Shown here: one piece after another, positions 1-10,257 of the stretch
How the letters are laid out: each line of letters opens with the position of its first letter
Numbering within the stretch: the stretch's first letter is position 1
Assembly (NCBI GenBank): GCA_026260175.1
Contig: JAKCWW010000166.1
Coordinates: 34,396-98,395, forward strand
Direction of reading: 5' to 3'
Source: Reticulitermes lucifugus
Lineage: Eukaryota; Arthropoda; Insecta; Blattodea; Rhinotermitidae
DNA length: 64,000 bases
Position numbers and translations under genes: made by a program
Notes under the pieces: generated by a model
The model's database searches: none
What the model was told of the DNA's origin: nothing
The model's input: the letters and a program-made list of their open reading frames with translations, nothing else

Positions 1-72
1 ACCTGTCCCAGTGCCACTTTGTCCACCACAAATCTCACATGGACTTGACCTGGGACCGAACTTCTGTACGTT
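1..72 (-). repeat. tRNA-derived SINE, family C (cut by window edge)
   Basis: Read on the minus strand, this ends in a stretch closely matching the SINE at 12475-12640: both carry GATTTGTGGTGGACAAAG followed by an AGCAC/GGCAC block. The element's 3' part lies outside the window. A B-box-like GAAGTTCGGTCCC lies just upstream on the minus strand, so the tRNA-related head is partly present. The same family recurs at about 31780-32105. I recall this sequence as an abundant insect SINE; the family name is mine. Confidence 0.65.
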
Positions 73-496
73 TATGAGTAAGTAATTTTAACACCAATCT
101 GCACGAAAGAAGGACGGGCTTGCTGTTACTAGCTTTCGCCAGCTAAGCCGTCGTCACGTGATCATCCCAGGCATCTTTGTTCCTCATATAAATAGAGTAG
201 CCGTATTGTAAAATGGGTACAGACGACCCGCTGGAATTGTAAATTATTTGGTTGACTTTTATTCAGAAAAAAAATTAATTTTTTTAATCGAAATGTTAAC
301 CAAAGACTATAGAATTTCCTACTGTCCCTTCGCATTTTCAAAGGCAAAAACACTAAGTCAAAATTTGTGGATAGAATGCCAGGAGGATCTAGTAAAATCG
401 TGAATAAATAATCCTTCTAGATGACCTCACGCTTATTTATGACTTGACTGAATGTACAATTTGTTCTGTTGAAGGCTGAAGATAAACGTTTGATGA

Positions 497-823
497 TACC
501 GGTTAGTTCAGAATCTGATTTTAATAAATTTCAAATATTGGACTTTGCAAGAACCAATGAAATTGTGCTTTCGTGCTCATTTTAGCACACTACAAAATAT
601 CTACAAATCTCTGAGAGAACATTTTCAAACCTTTGAAAGAGTATTTCTGAATTGCTCAGAGAAGAGTATTACTGAGCTGGAAAAGTGGCTGAATGAGTAC
701 TGCAAAACTTTACGTAAACTTACATATGATGCGGATGTCAAAATTCCGAAAAGTCTTGAAAAACGTAGGAAAGTAAGAAAAAAAAAAGAAAGTCTCATGG
801 AGGACATTGATTATTTTGTTTGA
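497..823 (+). CDS. Possible host exon, unrecognised protein
   Basis: This frame is open for 109 codons and ends at a TGA at about 821-823. The first ATG is at 557. The conceptual protein is leucine-, lysine- and glutamate-rich with helix-like spacing, has a basic run (KRRKVRKKKESL) near its end and finishes DIDYFV. I do not recognise the family. A good 5' splice donor (AAA|GTAAGA) lies inside the basic run, and weak acceptor-like CAG/AAG sites lie upstream (about 551) and downstream (about 843), so either an internal or a terminal exon could be imagined. An open frame of this size can occur by chance in AT-rich DNA. There are no neighbouring exons and no similarity I can name. Confidence 0.2.
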   Translation, partial: YRLVQNLILINFKYWTLQEPMKLCFRAHFSTLQNIYKSLREHFQTFERVFLNCSEKSITELEKWLNEYCKTLRKLTYDADVKIPKSLEKRRKVRKKKESLMEDIDYFV

Positions 824-1084
824 TTAAAATTGTATTTATTGCAGCTAAGTTACTTTGTGCTTCAGCATATACGAGGCACCTTTCACCATCCACCTATTCC
901 CCTCTGCATACATTTGCAATTTTTATTTCTGCGACTAAACGCCAAGAAGAAACTGTTTAATAGGAGAAACGGCACCATACATATTTCACAACCAGACATA
1001 ACTCCTGTTGCTACCAATTTTTTAAAAATGTAACAGAATAAAAGTGGGGCACCTTGCCCATTGTATTCATGAAGAAGGCTGTTG

Positions 1085-1335
1085 CGTTCCGCCATTGCCC
1101 AAAATTTTTCCGGAACTTGGGAGGATACGAGCTGCTGCAGCTGCAGTTCCTGCAGCCTTGCTTACAAATGTGTAGTCTGAACTTGAGTACAGACATGATA
1201 TGAGCCCGGCTAAACACCGGTGCCCTCATTGGGCATCTGTAAACTGTTAAGTGTAGGACACAAAATGTTTTTAATTTTCATTCCTGTGCCTCCTACTTCT
1301 TGAGCTATATGACATTAAAATCATCTACTTTTATG
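1085..1335 (+). repeat. Unclassified interspersed repeat, copy 1
   Basis: This stretch resembles 14905-15170 in the same orientation. Shared landmarks in order are a CTGAAC..GAGTACAGACA-like block, then TTTAGTGTAGG-like followed by CACAAAA, then TACTTCTTGAG / TACTTTTTGAG and ATTACATTAAA-like. Divergence is high and small indels are frequent. No tRNA-like head, terminal inverted repeat or coding remnant was recognised, so the class is unknown. Confidence 0.5.
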
Positions 1336-1689
1336 TGTTCTTTTTTTACACCACGTTTAATAAGTGAAGGTGCAGTTCCTTTCATTCACATCTCTGCACT
1401 AGGTGAAGGTGATTATCTTCATGCTCCATCGGGTTTATTCCCTGGAATTCAGACCCAAAGGTTTATTGCATGAGAAGCTGGGTGGGTTTTAAAGCCCCAA
1501 AGTGGCTAAAAGTCCAGTCACACTTAAATTGTTCAAGTTTTTATCCTCGACCTGGAATGAAACTACATCTTTGGAAACTCTGGCATCTACTGATACATGT
1601 AGTTGAGTAGATATGGAACACTGGTGGAATGATAACTCTCAGGAAATGGCTGAAATATGTTAAAAACTGTGCCAATGCAACTTTGCTTA
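1336..1689. other. No recognisable feature
   Basis: Anonymous AT-rich sequence. It may include the body of the SINE whose head lies at 1690-1775, but no match inside the window supports this. Confidence 0.5.
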
Positions 1690-1775
1690 TTACAAATTCC
1701 CCGGAATTGAATTTGGGTCTCCGTGGTTAAAAGCCAGCGCTAACCGCCAGAGTTATGGCACTGTCCACAACTCTT
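1690..1775 (-). repeat. tRNA-like SINE head, decayed
   Basis: On the minus strand the sequence reads GGCGGTTAGCGCTGGCTTTT, then an anticodon-arm-sized spacer and GACCCAAATTCAATTCC. This fits a polymerase III A box and B box (GGTTCGATTCC with several changes) at tRNA-like spacing. The body would lie at lower coordinates. It is a pseudogene or SINE head, not a functional tRNA: the acceptor arms do not pair. Confidence 0.5.
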
Positions 1776-2531
1776 GATTAGTTTACAGCTAAAACGTCAG
1801 GTTAAATGTGTGAGGAAAAATGTTTGGTCGCTGCATAGCCAAGATCGTGGCAAATCCACTGTAATATAAGCGTTGGACAGACTTTTTATTCATTCGCTTT
1901 TTAATTTACTTATTTTTGAATTTAATTTTATTTTAATACCTAGATTTTTATGGCAGAGGTTAAGACAATGTTTTTACAAATCAATAACATTTAGAGTGAA
2001 GTCTAGGTTCGCTGAAAGCTGAAACGCCCACTCTAAGGCTCTAGATCCTCTTGGCGTTTTAGTAGGTATGTACTAGTATGATATATAGTCTACTTAACTG
2101 AAAGGGCTAATATTTCGTGCACTAAACACTGCTCGCTTTCTGAAGCTCATTTATTTGCATCTGGCGAGATCCTTCCGGATTCGAGCTACTGACCCCAAAT
2201 AGGAGCTTAGTGACGCTGACGGTTAATCAAACACGAAAATTGCAAAACAGAATCTAAAATATCTGTAACTGATAACTGATGTCAACTGCAACTAACACGC
2301 TTTGCACAATGTATTGCATAGATTCCGAGTTGACCCCCTTGACAATATCAGCATTACTACATGCGAGATAATAATTATCATAATAGGCACGTTCCCTTCA
2401 TAGTGTTGACATGACGTCATAATAACCTCACTATATTGCAGTTCTGTGTGACATACTGTATATATATGTATATCCTTTCGAATTATTACTTTGCGTTTAT
2501 TATGTAACTATCCCCATGCGGCCCAGTAATT
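1776..2531. other. No recognisable feature
   Basis: AT-rich intergenic sequence. One perfect TGACGTCA palindrome lies at 2412-2419. No coding, tRNA-like or inverted-repeat structure was seen. Confidence 0.5.
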
Positions 2532-2670
2532 GTTGAAAAGCTAACAGTCATTCAACTGGTCAACAAATTCCTCACAATATGGAACTGAAGATTCATTATC
2601 GTATGCAGTGTATACTATACACACATTGTCAACACTGGAACATAACTGGAACTGAATTCAGTCCACAACC
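2532..2670 (+). repeat. Dispersed repeat, GSLP-type, copy 1
   Basis: The sequence TTGTTGAAAAGCTAACAGT..CAACTGG..AAATTCCTCAC..GAAGATTCATTATC matches 53623-53720 base for base over long stretches. The downstream part, with CACTGGAAC and CAGTCCACAACC, resembles a repeat I recall as very common in insect assemblies and often mis-annotated as protein (EGSLPHSQ..). The class is uncertain. The copy is diverged and has no open frame. Confidence 0.5.
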
Positions 2671-3017
2671 TCAAACAATATTGTCTTAAGATAAATTTTA
2701 ATATTATTATACTAATTACATTAACCTTACAAATGGTGGTAATTCCTTCAGATTTTCCGACTAAAATTTTAAATATATTTCCCACCAGTATGTCTTACTG
2801 TTCTTTCCTGGCTCCAAGTTCCTCAGCATGATGCATGGCTATACTGAGGATGATGATGTTTAAAATTTATCAGTATGTAAAGACAAATGTGATAAAGTTT
2901 ACATAGAGTAACAACATGGAAACATTCTTGGAAAGCTCAAAGCTGATTTGTTATTGGTAGATTTATTGTACTTATCAAAAAGTGACTGACACAAATTAAA
3001 TTTAACATGTACTTTGG
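2671..3017. other. No recognisable feature
   Basis: AT-rich anonymous sequence with short runs of T and A only. Confidence 0.5.
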
Positions 3018-3110
3018 AGATATGACGCCCTGTTGTCTGGCAGATATTATCCTGTTGCCTCCATCCCAACTATCCTCTGGGTGAAGATAGCAGGTTCCTA
3101 CAGAATTAAG
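3018..3110 (+). repeat. VTPC-family repeat fragment
   Basis: The plus strand reads GATATGACGCCCTGTTGTCTGGCAGATAT, which in one frame gives D-M-T-P-C-C-L-A-D-I. About 50 bp later comes GAAGATAGCAGGTTCCTACA (EDSRFLQ). Both blocks and their spacing are the hallmark of a repeat found about ten times in this window (best copies 9668-9800, 46560-46735, 61562-61740). The family is recalled as ubiquitous in cockroach/termite DNA; its class is unresolved. Confidence 0.55.
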
Positions 3111-4300
3111 GAAAATTTATACCAGAGTTACCGGCGTCATATACTAGAAGTCACCTAAACGAACAAAACAAATTTCACATCCCTTGTACTAAAATACATT
3201 TAAAAAAATATATAAGAGGCTGTTTGCCACCTTGTCGTCATATTCTCTTATATTAAAAGTAATTAAGTTTTTAAGCACAATATGGCTCAATCGGAAGTTT
3301 TGCTTGAGTAAGTGTTACACCTTCTACCACTGTCGAAAAATATCCTCAAGATTGCCGCACGGCTTAGTGCATAATGTTACTACATAACGCTCATGAAACA
3401 GCAACGGATACACAATTTTACAGGGGACAAAAGAAACTTGACCGATCCTCAACAGACCAACATGTAGGCATGTTATGCTTTTACCAAAATATAAGGACAG
3501 GTAATTTTTTTAGACGCAACATTTTGACAGAAGTTGTGTTTGATACCCAGCTGTCTAGTACTGCAGGAATCTCAGTTTAACGAATTGTGTAAGTTACGAC
3601 AAATTGCCGTTTCATGAGCGATAAGCTTTGGTATCTTATGGTAAATGTACCTGTTATTCCGAAACTTACGAGGTCAGGTATCCCTGCTGAATATTTTACA
3701 TTTTCCATGAATTACACAATTACATATACAAGTCCAACAAAATGCAATTGGAGCCAAATTTGCGTATTTTATTATTACGTAATATTTTCTCCTATATATT
3801 TTGACTCATCTGGGCCATCATAAAGGAGAACAAAGTACAAGAGAAAACATGCATGAAAACACTAGCGTGCATTCTCACTAGAATATGTAGCTAGTGCATG
3901 TATTATGTGCAAGTTTTATGTATAAAATATAAATGTTGGTTAAAACGTAAAGGATTAAAGAATTGTAATGTGTACCATTTAGTTCAGTAGAGTGTGTTCA
4001 TTTAAACGGTACATATCGCAGTTCTAACTTAACGTAACTGGATTAATATATAAGGATTCAAGCAATAAAGTAGATGTTTGGATGAAAACTTATATATGTA
4101 TATATATTTGACTACGTCTTTATACATATACATAAACTATGATAATTGAACACACTCACTACGTTGATCTTTCAAGCTTTTATCAACACTTACATTGTAT
4201 ACATGCAACGTGCTGCTATGTCTTACACATGCATTAGCTACACATTGTAGTGAGGATATACAATAGTTTCCATGCATGTTTTCTTTTGTACTTGGTTCGC
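3111..4300. other. No recognisable feature
   Basis: Only short open frames of under 70 codons, none with recognisable protein features. An AT-rich stretch near 4085-4130 contains alternating TATATG runs. Confidence 0.5.
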
Positions 4301-4402
4301 CCTGCTGATGGCTCAGATCAGCCGAAACATGTAAGAGAAAATACTGTAGTATGTGATAATAAGACACTCAAATTTAACTCCAAGTGCATTTCGTTGGACT
4401 TA
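4301..4402 (+). repeat. Hammerhead-like module, copy a (decayed)
   Basis: The core reads CTGCTGATGGCT, a six-base spacer, then AGCCGAAACATGTA. The GGCT/AGCC hairpin is intact. The expected CTGATGA box carries one substitution, and the flanks do not pair. About 45 bp downstream comes the shared terminal stretch CAAGTGCATTTCGTTGGAC. See 5566-6203 for the best-preserved copies. Confidence 0.5.
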
Positions 4403-5523
4403 CAGACCCTATGTGTAAGAGAATGACACTTCGAGTTTCATATACACGGAGAACAAATCGCCAGATAAGCAAATACCAGCTTCAAAATTTGGTCTTGCTG
4501 GATAACTTAGCCCACCACTGGATATAATTTATCAACAGCCAGTTGAACGCAGTTCGTGTCTTTACAACCCTGTTTTTCTAAAAGCCCTTTTAATATTATT
4601 CACACATCCAAATGTAAATATTCCAAAAATGGTGTCCAATTACAATCCAAGGGCCTGTTATATCGAATGGAATTTAGTGGTTTCCTTCAATTCCTACAGG
4701 AAAAGGCAGGAATACACACAAACAGGTCAAGGTCAATCCTTGCGAATTCATTACTGGAAGTTATCTTGCCGCCTAACGCTTATAAATCAAACAATCAAGA
4801 AGGTCATGAAACTGTTGGCCATGTAAGAGTCGCGGCTTACTTGTTGCCTACCCAGCAATCCGTTTACCTTTTTGTGCCATTTGTCGGTCCAAATCAAACA
4901 CAGCGATATCCTATTCGATTAATTACGGAATCCCCAACTCGGTCTATTATTGGCTTAACCACAATGGTTATTTTGACGTCATCAAAAAGTCATGTTTATT
5001 TACATAACCCCGACATAATCTGATGAGACCGACTTCACGGCGAAAAATGGCTCATGTATTTACATAACGTGTTAGTTTATACGTCATCGTGTTTCGAGTG
5101 GTATATTGTCAGTAGGATGTGTAGAAATAAGGGGCTGCAAATGACACGCACCGAAGAGTTAGCCGACTCACTGACACAGCGAAGAATCAGTTTGCCTGTT
5201 AATCCTGTAATGAAGTGTTACCATGTACCATCTGGTTAGTACTAAAGTACCTGTATTCTACCAGCGAAGCGTATTTTTGAAGGATCTGAGGTTCTCCAGG
5301 CGGTGAAAGTGATGATTAACGATTTCTGAGACGTGAGGCTGCAGAGTCGGGTAGTTGCTAAACCACGTTTCGTTGGAGCTCACTTACTCCATCGGCAGGG
5401 CATTCACAACATTCATATCATTTACCATGAATACATTATTTCCAAGCTCACAAGTATTCGGTTAGCCTTTGCCATGGAGACGTAGTGTGTTTTCTGTCAG
5501 CTATGAATTGATTTTGTAAACAT
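4403..5523. other. No recognisable gene; longest open frame of the window
   Basis: A plus-strand frame is open from 4556 to 5023 (155 codons) but begins without ATG, shows no domain or motif I know and has no family resemblance. I treat it as chance. A perfect TGACGTCA lies at 4974-4981. A short phrase (TCATGT-TTTACATAAC) occurs at about 4990 and 5052 on the same strand, suggesting a small imperfect duplication. Confidence 0.45.
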
Positions 5524-5631
5524 CGTTTTGAGTAAATTTTATATTAATCTCACCGTGCATATTTCACAGTTCACTGTTTATAAACTGCCTACAAAATGCA
5601 CTTCACTTTTACGTTTATTATGTATTAATAG

Positions 5632-5677
5632 ACCCCTACATATGTTTCGGTTTATGTAAAAACCATCATCAGGGGGT
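5632..5677 (-). ncRNA. Hammerhead-like motif, copy b-left
   Basis: On the minus strand, CCCC precedes CTGATGA. Next come one base (T), a perfect GGTTT/AAACC hairpin, GAAAC, ATAT, GTA and GGGG. CCCC and GGGG would form stem I; AC/GT closes a minimal stem III; GTA would be the cleavage triplet. The single extra base between CTGATGA and stem II departs from the textbook core, so activity is uncertain. Confidence 0.5.
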
Positions 5678-6093
5678 TCAAAACTATGTACATTCTACAT
5701 CCAATGTTATTTCTGCTCTTATAGCTGTGCAATATCTTAGTATGCAAATTACATTCACTTATAAAATCAGGGTTTAAAACGTCGAAATGTTAAAATGGTA
5801 AAATGCAGCAGTATGGATCACTGTGTTACGTCTACATCTCTAGCTGTTACTTGTTCTTGGTTTTGTGTATTATGTTCTGCTCTTTTTCTGTTGGCTGTGT
5901 CTCATGCTGTAGTGTGTACACACCATTTTACCATTTCGACAAGAATTTTAACTAATTTTTAACGATTTTATATTCAGTGTTTTCATATACGTTTTAAACC
6001 CTGATTTTATAAGTGAATGTAACTTGCGTACTAAGATATTGCACAGCTATAAGGGCAGAAATAACATTGGATGTAGAATGTACGTAGTTTTGA

Positions 6094-6140
6094 ACCCCCT
6101 GATGATGGTTTTTACATAGATCGAAACATATGTAGGGGTC
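6094..6140 (+). ncRNA. Hammerhead-like motif, copy b-right
   Basis: Same layout as copy b-left, on the plus strand: CCCC at 6095-6098, CTGATGA at 6099-6105, GAAAC at about 6123-6127, GTA at 6132-6134 and GGGG at 6135-6138. Stem II is worn on its 3' side (AGATC in place of AAACC), while stem I and the core are kept. Confidence 0.5.
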
Positions 6141-6219
6141 TATTAATACATAATAAAAGTAAAAGTGAAGTGCATTTTGTTGGTGTTTTATAAACTGTGA
6201 ATCATTTTGAGTAATTTCA

Positions 6220-7049
6220 AGCTCCGAAGCATTTGGCTAGACGATTACTTCAATCACAGACTGAACATGTGACACGCCGAATTTTGACTGACAGAATCAC
6301 ATCGCGGATTGCGGTAATACGTGGCCTGGTATGTGTGTATTTACTGCCTCAGGCAACGTGTTCCGCCGAATTGTTGACACTCACCTACAAGGCGTCAAAA
6401 CCCAGAACAGAGCATAAGTCAACATCAATCTGAAAATCTGAATTATCCTGAGGGACTGTTCTACTGACAAGCACTGGATGAAAGTTCTACCCTGAAGATG
6501 TGGCAACACATCCCTCCACATATTGGTACGTATCCACCACCACATACGGCTCACACATCGTACATCAAATATTAATATTCACCACCGTGAGAATCTGATA
6601 TCTCGCAACTGACCAGCTACCTGAAGTAAAAAGTGACCACAAGTGTTATAGAACTGTGGGGAACTTAAAACGCTTGCATAAAGAGTAAAACGTATATGAA
6701 ACATAGACCTGAAGATCGAATGATAATTTTCCACTTCACACATTCTGCTGTGTCAACTGCAGCTAAATCCTTAGCCTTACAAACACAGCTACATAACAAC
6801 ACTGCAGGCACGTATTAACTTCAAGGTATGTTTGAGCCAAACTTCACTACAGTAATATAACATTATCAAGTGAGGGAAATTAGCATGCATGACACTGAAG
6901 AATTTTAAAGACTAATGTTTACCAATGTACTCAGAATTACCTTATTACCGGGTAAACTGGGCAAGGTGCAAGTCTTACCTGCAAAGAGAAAGAAAAATGA
7001 TAAAAAATATTTTATACTGAATACTTAATGCGTTATGTATGTTCTAAAT
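6220..7049. other. No recognisable feature
   Basis: Anonymous sequence with one 66-codon open frame (6233-6433) that shows no known motif. Confidence 0.5.
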
Positions 7050-7170
7050 TTAGGGTTCACATGTTGGTAGCTCCGTAGAGTGCTGTCTTCTGCGACGCCA
7101 TTTACGTATTCCGTAAGCTACACGGTGTCATACTGCAGAAAACAGTATTCTTCAGTAGCGTCCCTGTTTG
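7050..7170 (-). repeat. VTPC-family repeat fragment
   Basis: The minus strand translates to LLKNTVFCSMTPCSL at about 7110-7160, the signature segment of the dispersed VTPC family (compare 46560-46735). Downstream sequence of the family has decayed past recognition by about 7050. Confidence 0.6.
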
Positions 7171-8084
7171 GGCGTGATTAGTCCCAAACGGTCTTTGAAA
7201 CATCTCAAATCCCGGTCTTCTCCGTTGAAAGTGGCAGTTACGTAGCCATCTGAAAGGCATGGAAATTTTCATGAAACCACCAAAACGCGTGCAGATATTT
7301 CGACTCGAAATAAGGGAAATAACTTCGTCACAAATACATAATCTCAATGACCTTTAAAAGTTCTGGAAAGTGGATAAGTTTATACTGAAATCAGATACTA
7401 AACTTGATGTAATAACAAAGAGCACGAAGCCGTGCTGCTATCTAGAGGCACTTCTTTCGAAAAGGTGACACTGTAATATTGAGTGAAAGATATCTTCCTC
7501 CGCTCACATCTCTTGCTCCTATTTATAACTACGGCCACTCCACAGCCTAGGCCTTCATGACAAATGAAGACAAAATATAAAGCACTTATGTTCATTAGCA
7601 TTCAAACAAGGTTATCAAGTCTGTAGACCAATGTTTTGGCCTTCTCGGTTATTGCACCCCTTTTCGAGGGACATGCTACTTCTCCTGGGTAGAGGTACCC
7701 ATGTGTATAATTACGCGGTGTCATAACTCAAAAGCCCGCAATATGGACATACGAATTTGTCTTGTATTTGCAGGTTTAAGGTACTGACACTGAAATGTTC
7801 TACAATCTGCAATGGTACCTGGCTATTCTATCATTTTTAAAGTCATCTGATCAATAAGTAACACAGTGTTTAATATTAAGACTTAACTAAACCTTGCCTA
7901 CACATTGCATTTACCTGTTTCGTAAGATTCTCATAACAAGCACCGATTACTTCCCTACACAACATCAACAGGTCAGTCTTTTTAACGCAGAAGCATAGCA
8001 TTCATTGTGGAGCAGAGGCTGAGGGTTGACATACTATTGACACGAACTTCATTTCAAATCGGTATCGCCGGTTCCTATCATCTT
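7171..8084. other. Mostly anonymous sequence
   Basis: No gene. A minus-strand phrase at about 7705-7740 (GAGTTATGACACCG) resembles the start of the VTPC repeat and recurs at about 61425-61455, but each is too short to call alone. Confidence 0.4.
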
Positions 8085-8160
8085 AATGCTACTCTTACCA
8101 GAACGACAAGCGGACGAAGCATGTAAAAGTTTAAAAAATGCTCGATTTGTTGTAAACAGC
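8085..8160 (+). repeat. Short repeat family E, copy 1
   Basis: TGCTACTCTTACCAGAACGACAAGCGGACGAA is shared, with changes, by 8378-8480 (minus), 8592-8705 (plus) and 30680-30790 (minus). The core is CCAGAAGGACAAGCGGGC-like. I recall this as a common insect interspersed repeat of unknown class. Confidence 0.45.
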
Positions 8161-8377
8161 GGTGTAGCTGATGATCCCAGAAGACTGGAATCTAAAGCAA
8201 TGCTATTTCATATATCGAGAACTTGACAGAAATGTACTTGCAAGTTGGAAAGTGCCTATCTTTAGATATGGCAAAAAGACCACAGAGGTTACCGAAAGTA
8301 ATTGGTATAAAATATATAAAACTTTAAAGTGTGAAGAAAAAAGAAAGAAAAAGAAGAAGAAAAATAAAACAAAGGCA

Positions 8378-8705
8378 GTAGGAAACACTAAATTTATTGC
8401 AAGGAAACGGAAAATTTTATGGCTACGAAAGTTCGCAGAGAATTCCCGCTCGTGTTTCTGGTAAAGGGACGTTGGAAGCAAGGGAAAGGCTTGTGGTGTA
8501 AAGGAGGTAAAGCAATGGGAAGTGCACTAACCTGCTTGATAATTACAGCAGCTCAGGTCCCATTACTTTACGTTCTTTATTTCAGAGTGACATACCGTGC
8601 CTTCAACGTACCTTCACCAGAAGGATAAGCGGGCACTGTCTGGGAACTTTCTGAGCGTTAAAATGTTCCTCTCTCTTATAATAAATGTAGCGTCTCCTAC
8701 CACAC
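8378..8705. repeat. Repeat family E, two copies head to head
   Basis: The minus strand of 8378-8480 and the plus strand of 8592-8705 align over about 100 bp (CTTCAACGT..CTTCACCAGAA..GCGGG..GGGAACTTTC..AATAAATGTAGCGTCTCCTAC-like). The inverted pair has a centre of about 110 bp. Each copy runs outward into a low-complexity pyrimidine tail on its own strand: poly(CTT) to the left, CTGTCT-rich to the right. Repeat-plus-tail is the look of a retroposed element. Translating either copy gives similar but meaningless open frames of about 90-100 codons. Confidence 0.6.
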
Positions 8706-8890
8706 ATCCCCACGCTGTCTGTTTCTGTGTCTCTTTGCCTGTCTGCCTATTTATCTGTCTGTGTGTCAGTTTGTCCGTCCATCCTCCCGACCGCCCGTCC
8801 TTAACATCCGCCCACCTGTCCGTCAGGTCATCCATCCCTCCTCCCCCCCCCAACCTGACATCCTGCCATCCATCTGTCTCTCTCTCTTCA
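8706..8890 (+). repeat. Pyrimidine-rich low-complexity tract
   Basis: A run dominated by CTGTCTGT, CCGTCC, CATCC and a C9-10 stretch. It directly follows the right-hand copy of repeat E and may be its expanded tail. Confidence 0.7.
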
Positions 8891-9667
8891 GGATTCAAAG
8901 CGTTATAGACTATTGCATTAATTCACATTACTATTCTTAGACCGCCTTTGTTGCTGACGACCAAGTCTGAACCTTGGTACTTTCGGCTGACAATGAATAT
9001 TCCAGTCACTAGGCGAACCACGCACACGGCGTCTTAGTAAGGTCGCGGCAAATTCACGCGATTGCCATATTTCGTATCGACTTTCTGACAGTCGCTCGTG
9101 AACTCAATCTGTCAGCCGTAGGGACAAGTTGGAGCAGTAATCACCGGACTAAGGGAAATTTCTTTTCATAATGTTGGTTCTCGGCAGATTGAGAAAGTTT
9201 CGTGCAGCCACTGTGGATATCAATTACAGTTTGCAAATCATAAAGTCGACGGGTCGATCTCAGGGTCATAATTTACATCTCTGCTGCAGCCAGTTGAAGT
9301 CAACTTGGTAGCTCGTTCGATGAAATACAGCACCAGATTCTTTGCACGATTGCCTTCCTTACCGGTTGACTGCTAGGTTTGTTAGAAGGACAGTTTGTCG
9401 GTTTATTTCGAATTTATACATTTGTTTGTCAGGTTCCTGTCATTTATTTCGTTGCTTGCTTCATTGGTTGACTTGTTTATTATGACTGTGGTCTTTCGAG
9501 CAAATCCATGTAGTCGCGTTGTTGTGTATGCTCTGGAATACAGCTTCCTTCAAAACTTCCGTAGCCACCTCTTACACTTGACTACGTGACAACCCATAAG
9601 GCCACAATCTAAAATTTTACTGCCGAGATTTGAAATTCTAAGCAGAACACAAATGTACATTATGAAG
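8891..9667. other. No recognisable feature
   Basis: Anonymous sequence. Short open frames only (9395-9589, hydrophobic, no known motif). Confidence 0.5.
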
Positions 9668-9800
9668 TTACGGACATATGGGATGTGACTCCATGCAATT
9701 TAGCAGATAAGTACAAACATTTCAGAGAAATCTGTTGGCATCTTCAGGTAGAATTATAAAGTGATTATGGAGGCAGAAGATTCCTCCAAACAACCCAGGC
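9668..9800 (+). repeat. VTPC-family repeat, well-preserved piece
   Basis: One plus frame reads DVTPCNLADKYKHFREICWH, and shortly after, in a shifted frame, YGGRRFLQT. The order VTPC-L-x-D-x-Y-x-x-F-x-x-x-C, then GG-x-RFL, is the family's conserved peptide. Stops and frame changes show it is not functional. Confidence 0.65.
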
Positions 9801-10003
9801 GTCAAATATAAAAAGACAGTAATTTCACGTCATTCATTTTTTGCTTAGTAAGGTGAGTATTTATAAGTTGGTTACATACGGAGGCAGCATTCAGTGTAAG
9901 TTTCAAGACATGCTAGTCGTTGTGATGGCCGCTCCGAAAACGTAATGGAGTATCTCCCAAATGCGATCCAGAAATAGAAACCCACAAAGTCCTATCCCAT
10001 CTC

Positions 10004-10039
10004 ATCGCATAGATATAAGTATCCTTATATCTATGCGAT
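10004..10039. repeat. Perfect hairpin, 16-bp arms
   Basis: ATCGCATAGATATAAG at 10004-10019 is the exact reverse complement of 10024-10039, separated by TATC. It lies about 40 bp left of the inverted repeat at 10077-10257 and is not part of it. Without context it could be a chance palindrome, a duplication scar or a structured transcript. Confidence 0.85.
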
Positions 10040-10076
10040 ATTTGAGGTTTCAAAAGCGGCGTTGCTGAAGATTCAA

Positions 10077-10257
10077 GGTTTCAGGAATGTTACGCCTTGT
10101 CGCTGGTAAACAGTTACCGAAATTTCAAAGAAACAAAATACCTTCATCTCCATTGTCAATCAGGCTAGACCGTGAAGATGAAGGCATTATGTTTCTTCTG
10201 AATGTCAACAGCTACTTGCCCGTCGACAGGGCGTAACATACCAGAAGACTTTCATCT
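10077..10257. repeat. VTPC-family inverted pair
   Basis: The left arm (10077-10154, plus) reads TTTCAGGAATGTTACGCCTTGTCG and ends in AAATACCTTCATCT. The right arm (10172-10257) is its reverse complement with about 70% identity; on the minus strand it gives VFWYVTPCRRASS. The arms are separated by about 20 bp, so a transcript would fold into a long imperfect hairpin. Confidence 0.65.

Larger units (their letters stand above)
5566..6203. repeat. 640-bp inverted dimer carrying hammerhead-like modules
   Basis: The left arm (about 5566-5815) is the reverse complement of the right arm (about 5925-6203), with near identity over most of the length. The loop is about 100 bp, and an unpaired insert of about 50 bp lies in the right arm. 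Each arm's outer part holds one structured module whose AATGCACTT / AAGTGCATT end points outward. Imperfect direct repeats (CGTTTTGAGTAAATTTT at 5524-5540, CATTTTGAGTAATTT at 6203-6217) flank the dimer like a target-site duplication, which suggests it inserted as one unit. No protein is encoded. The arrangement resembles inverted or partial copies of Penelope-like element termini, or an independent foldback element. Confidence 0.75.

Noticed and set aside
4556-5023. Longest open frame of the window (155 codons)
   Set aside because: It begins without ATG, has no motif, signal peptide or membrane segment I can name, and lies in ordinary AT-rich DNA. Chance is sufficient.
8597-8908. Paired open frames of about 90-100 codons on both strands
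   Set aside because: They are repeat E plus a low-complexity pyrimidine tail; the two strands mirror each other because of the inverted repeat.
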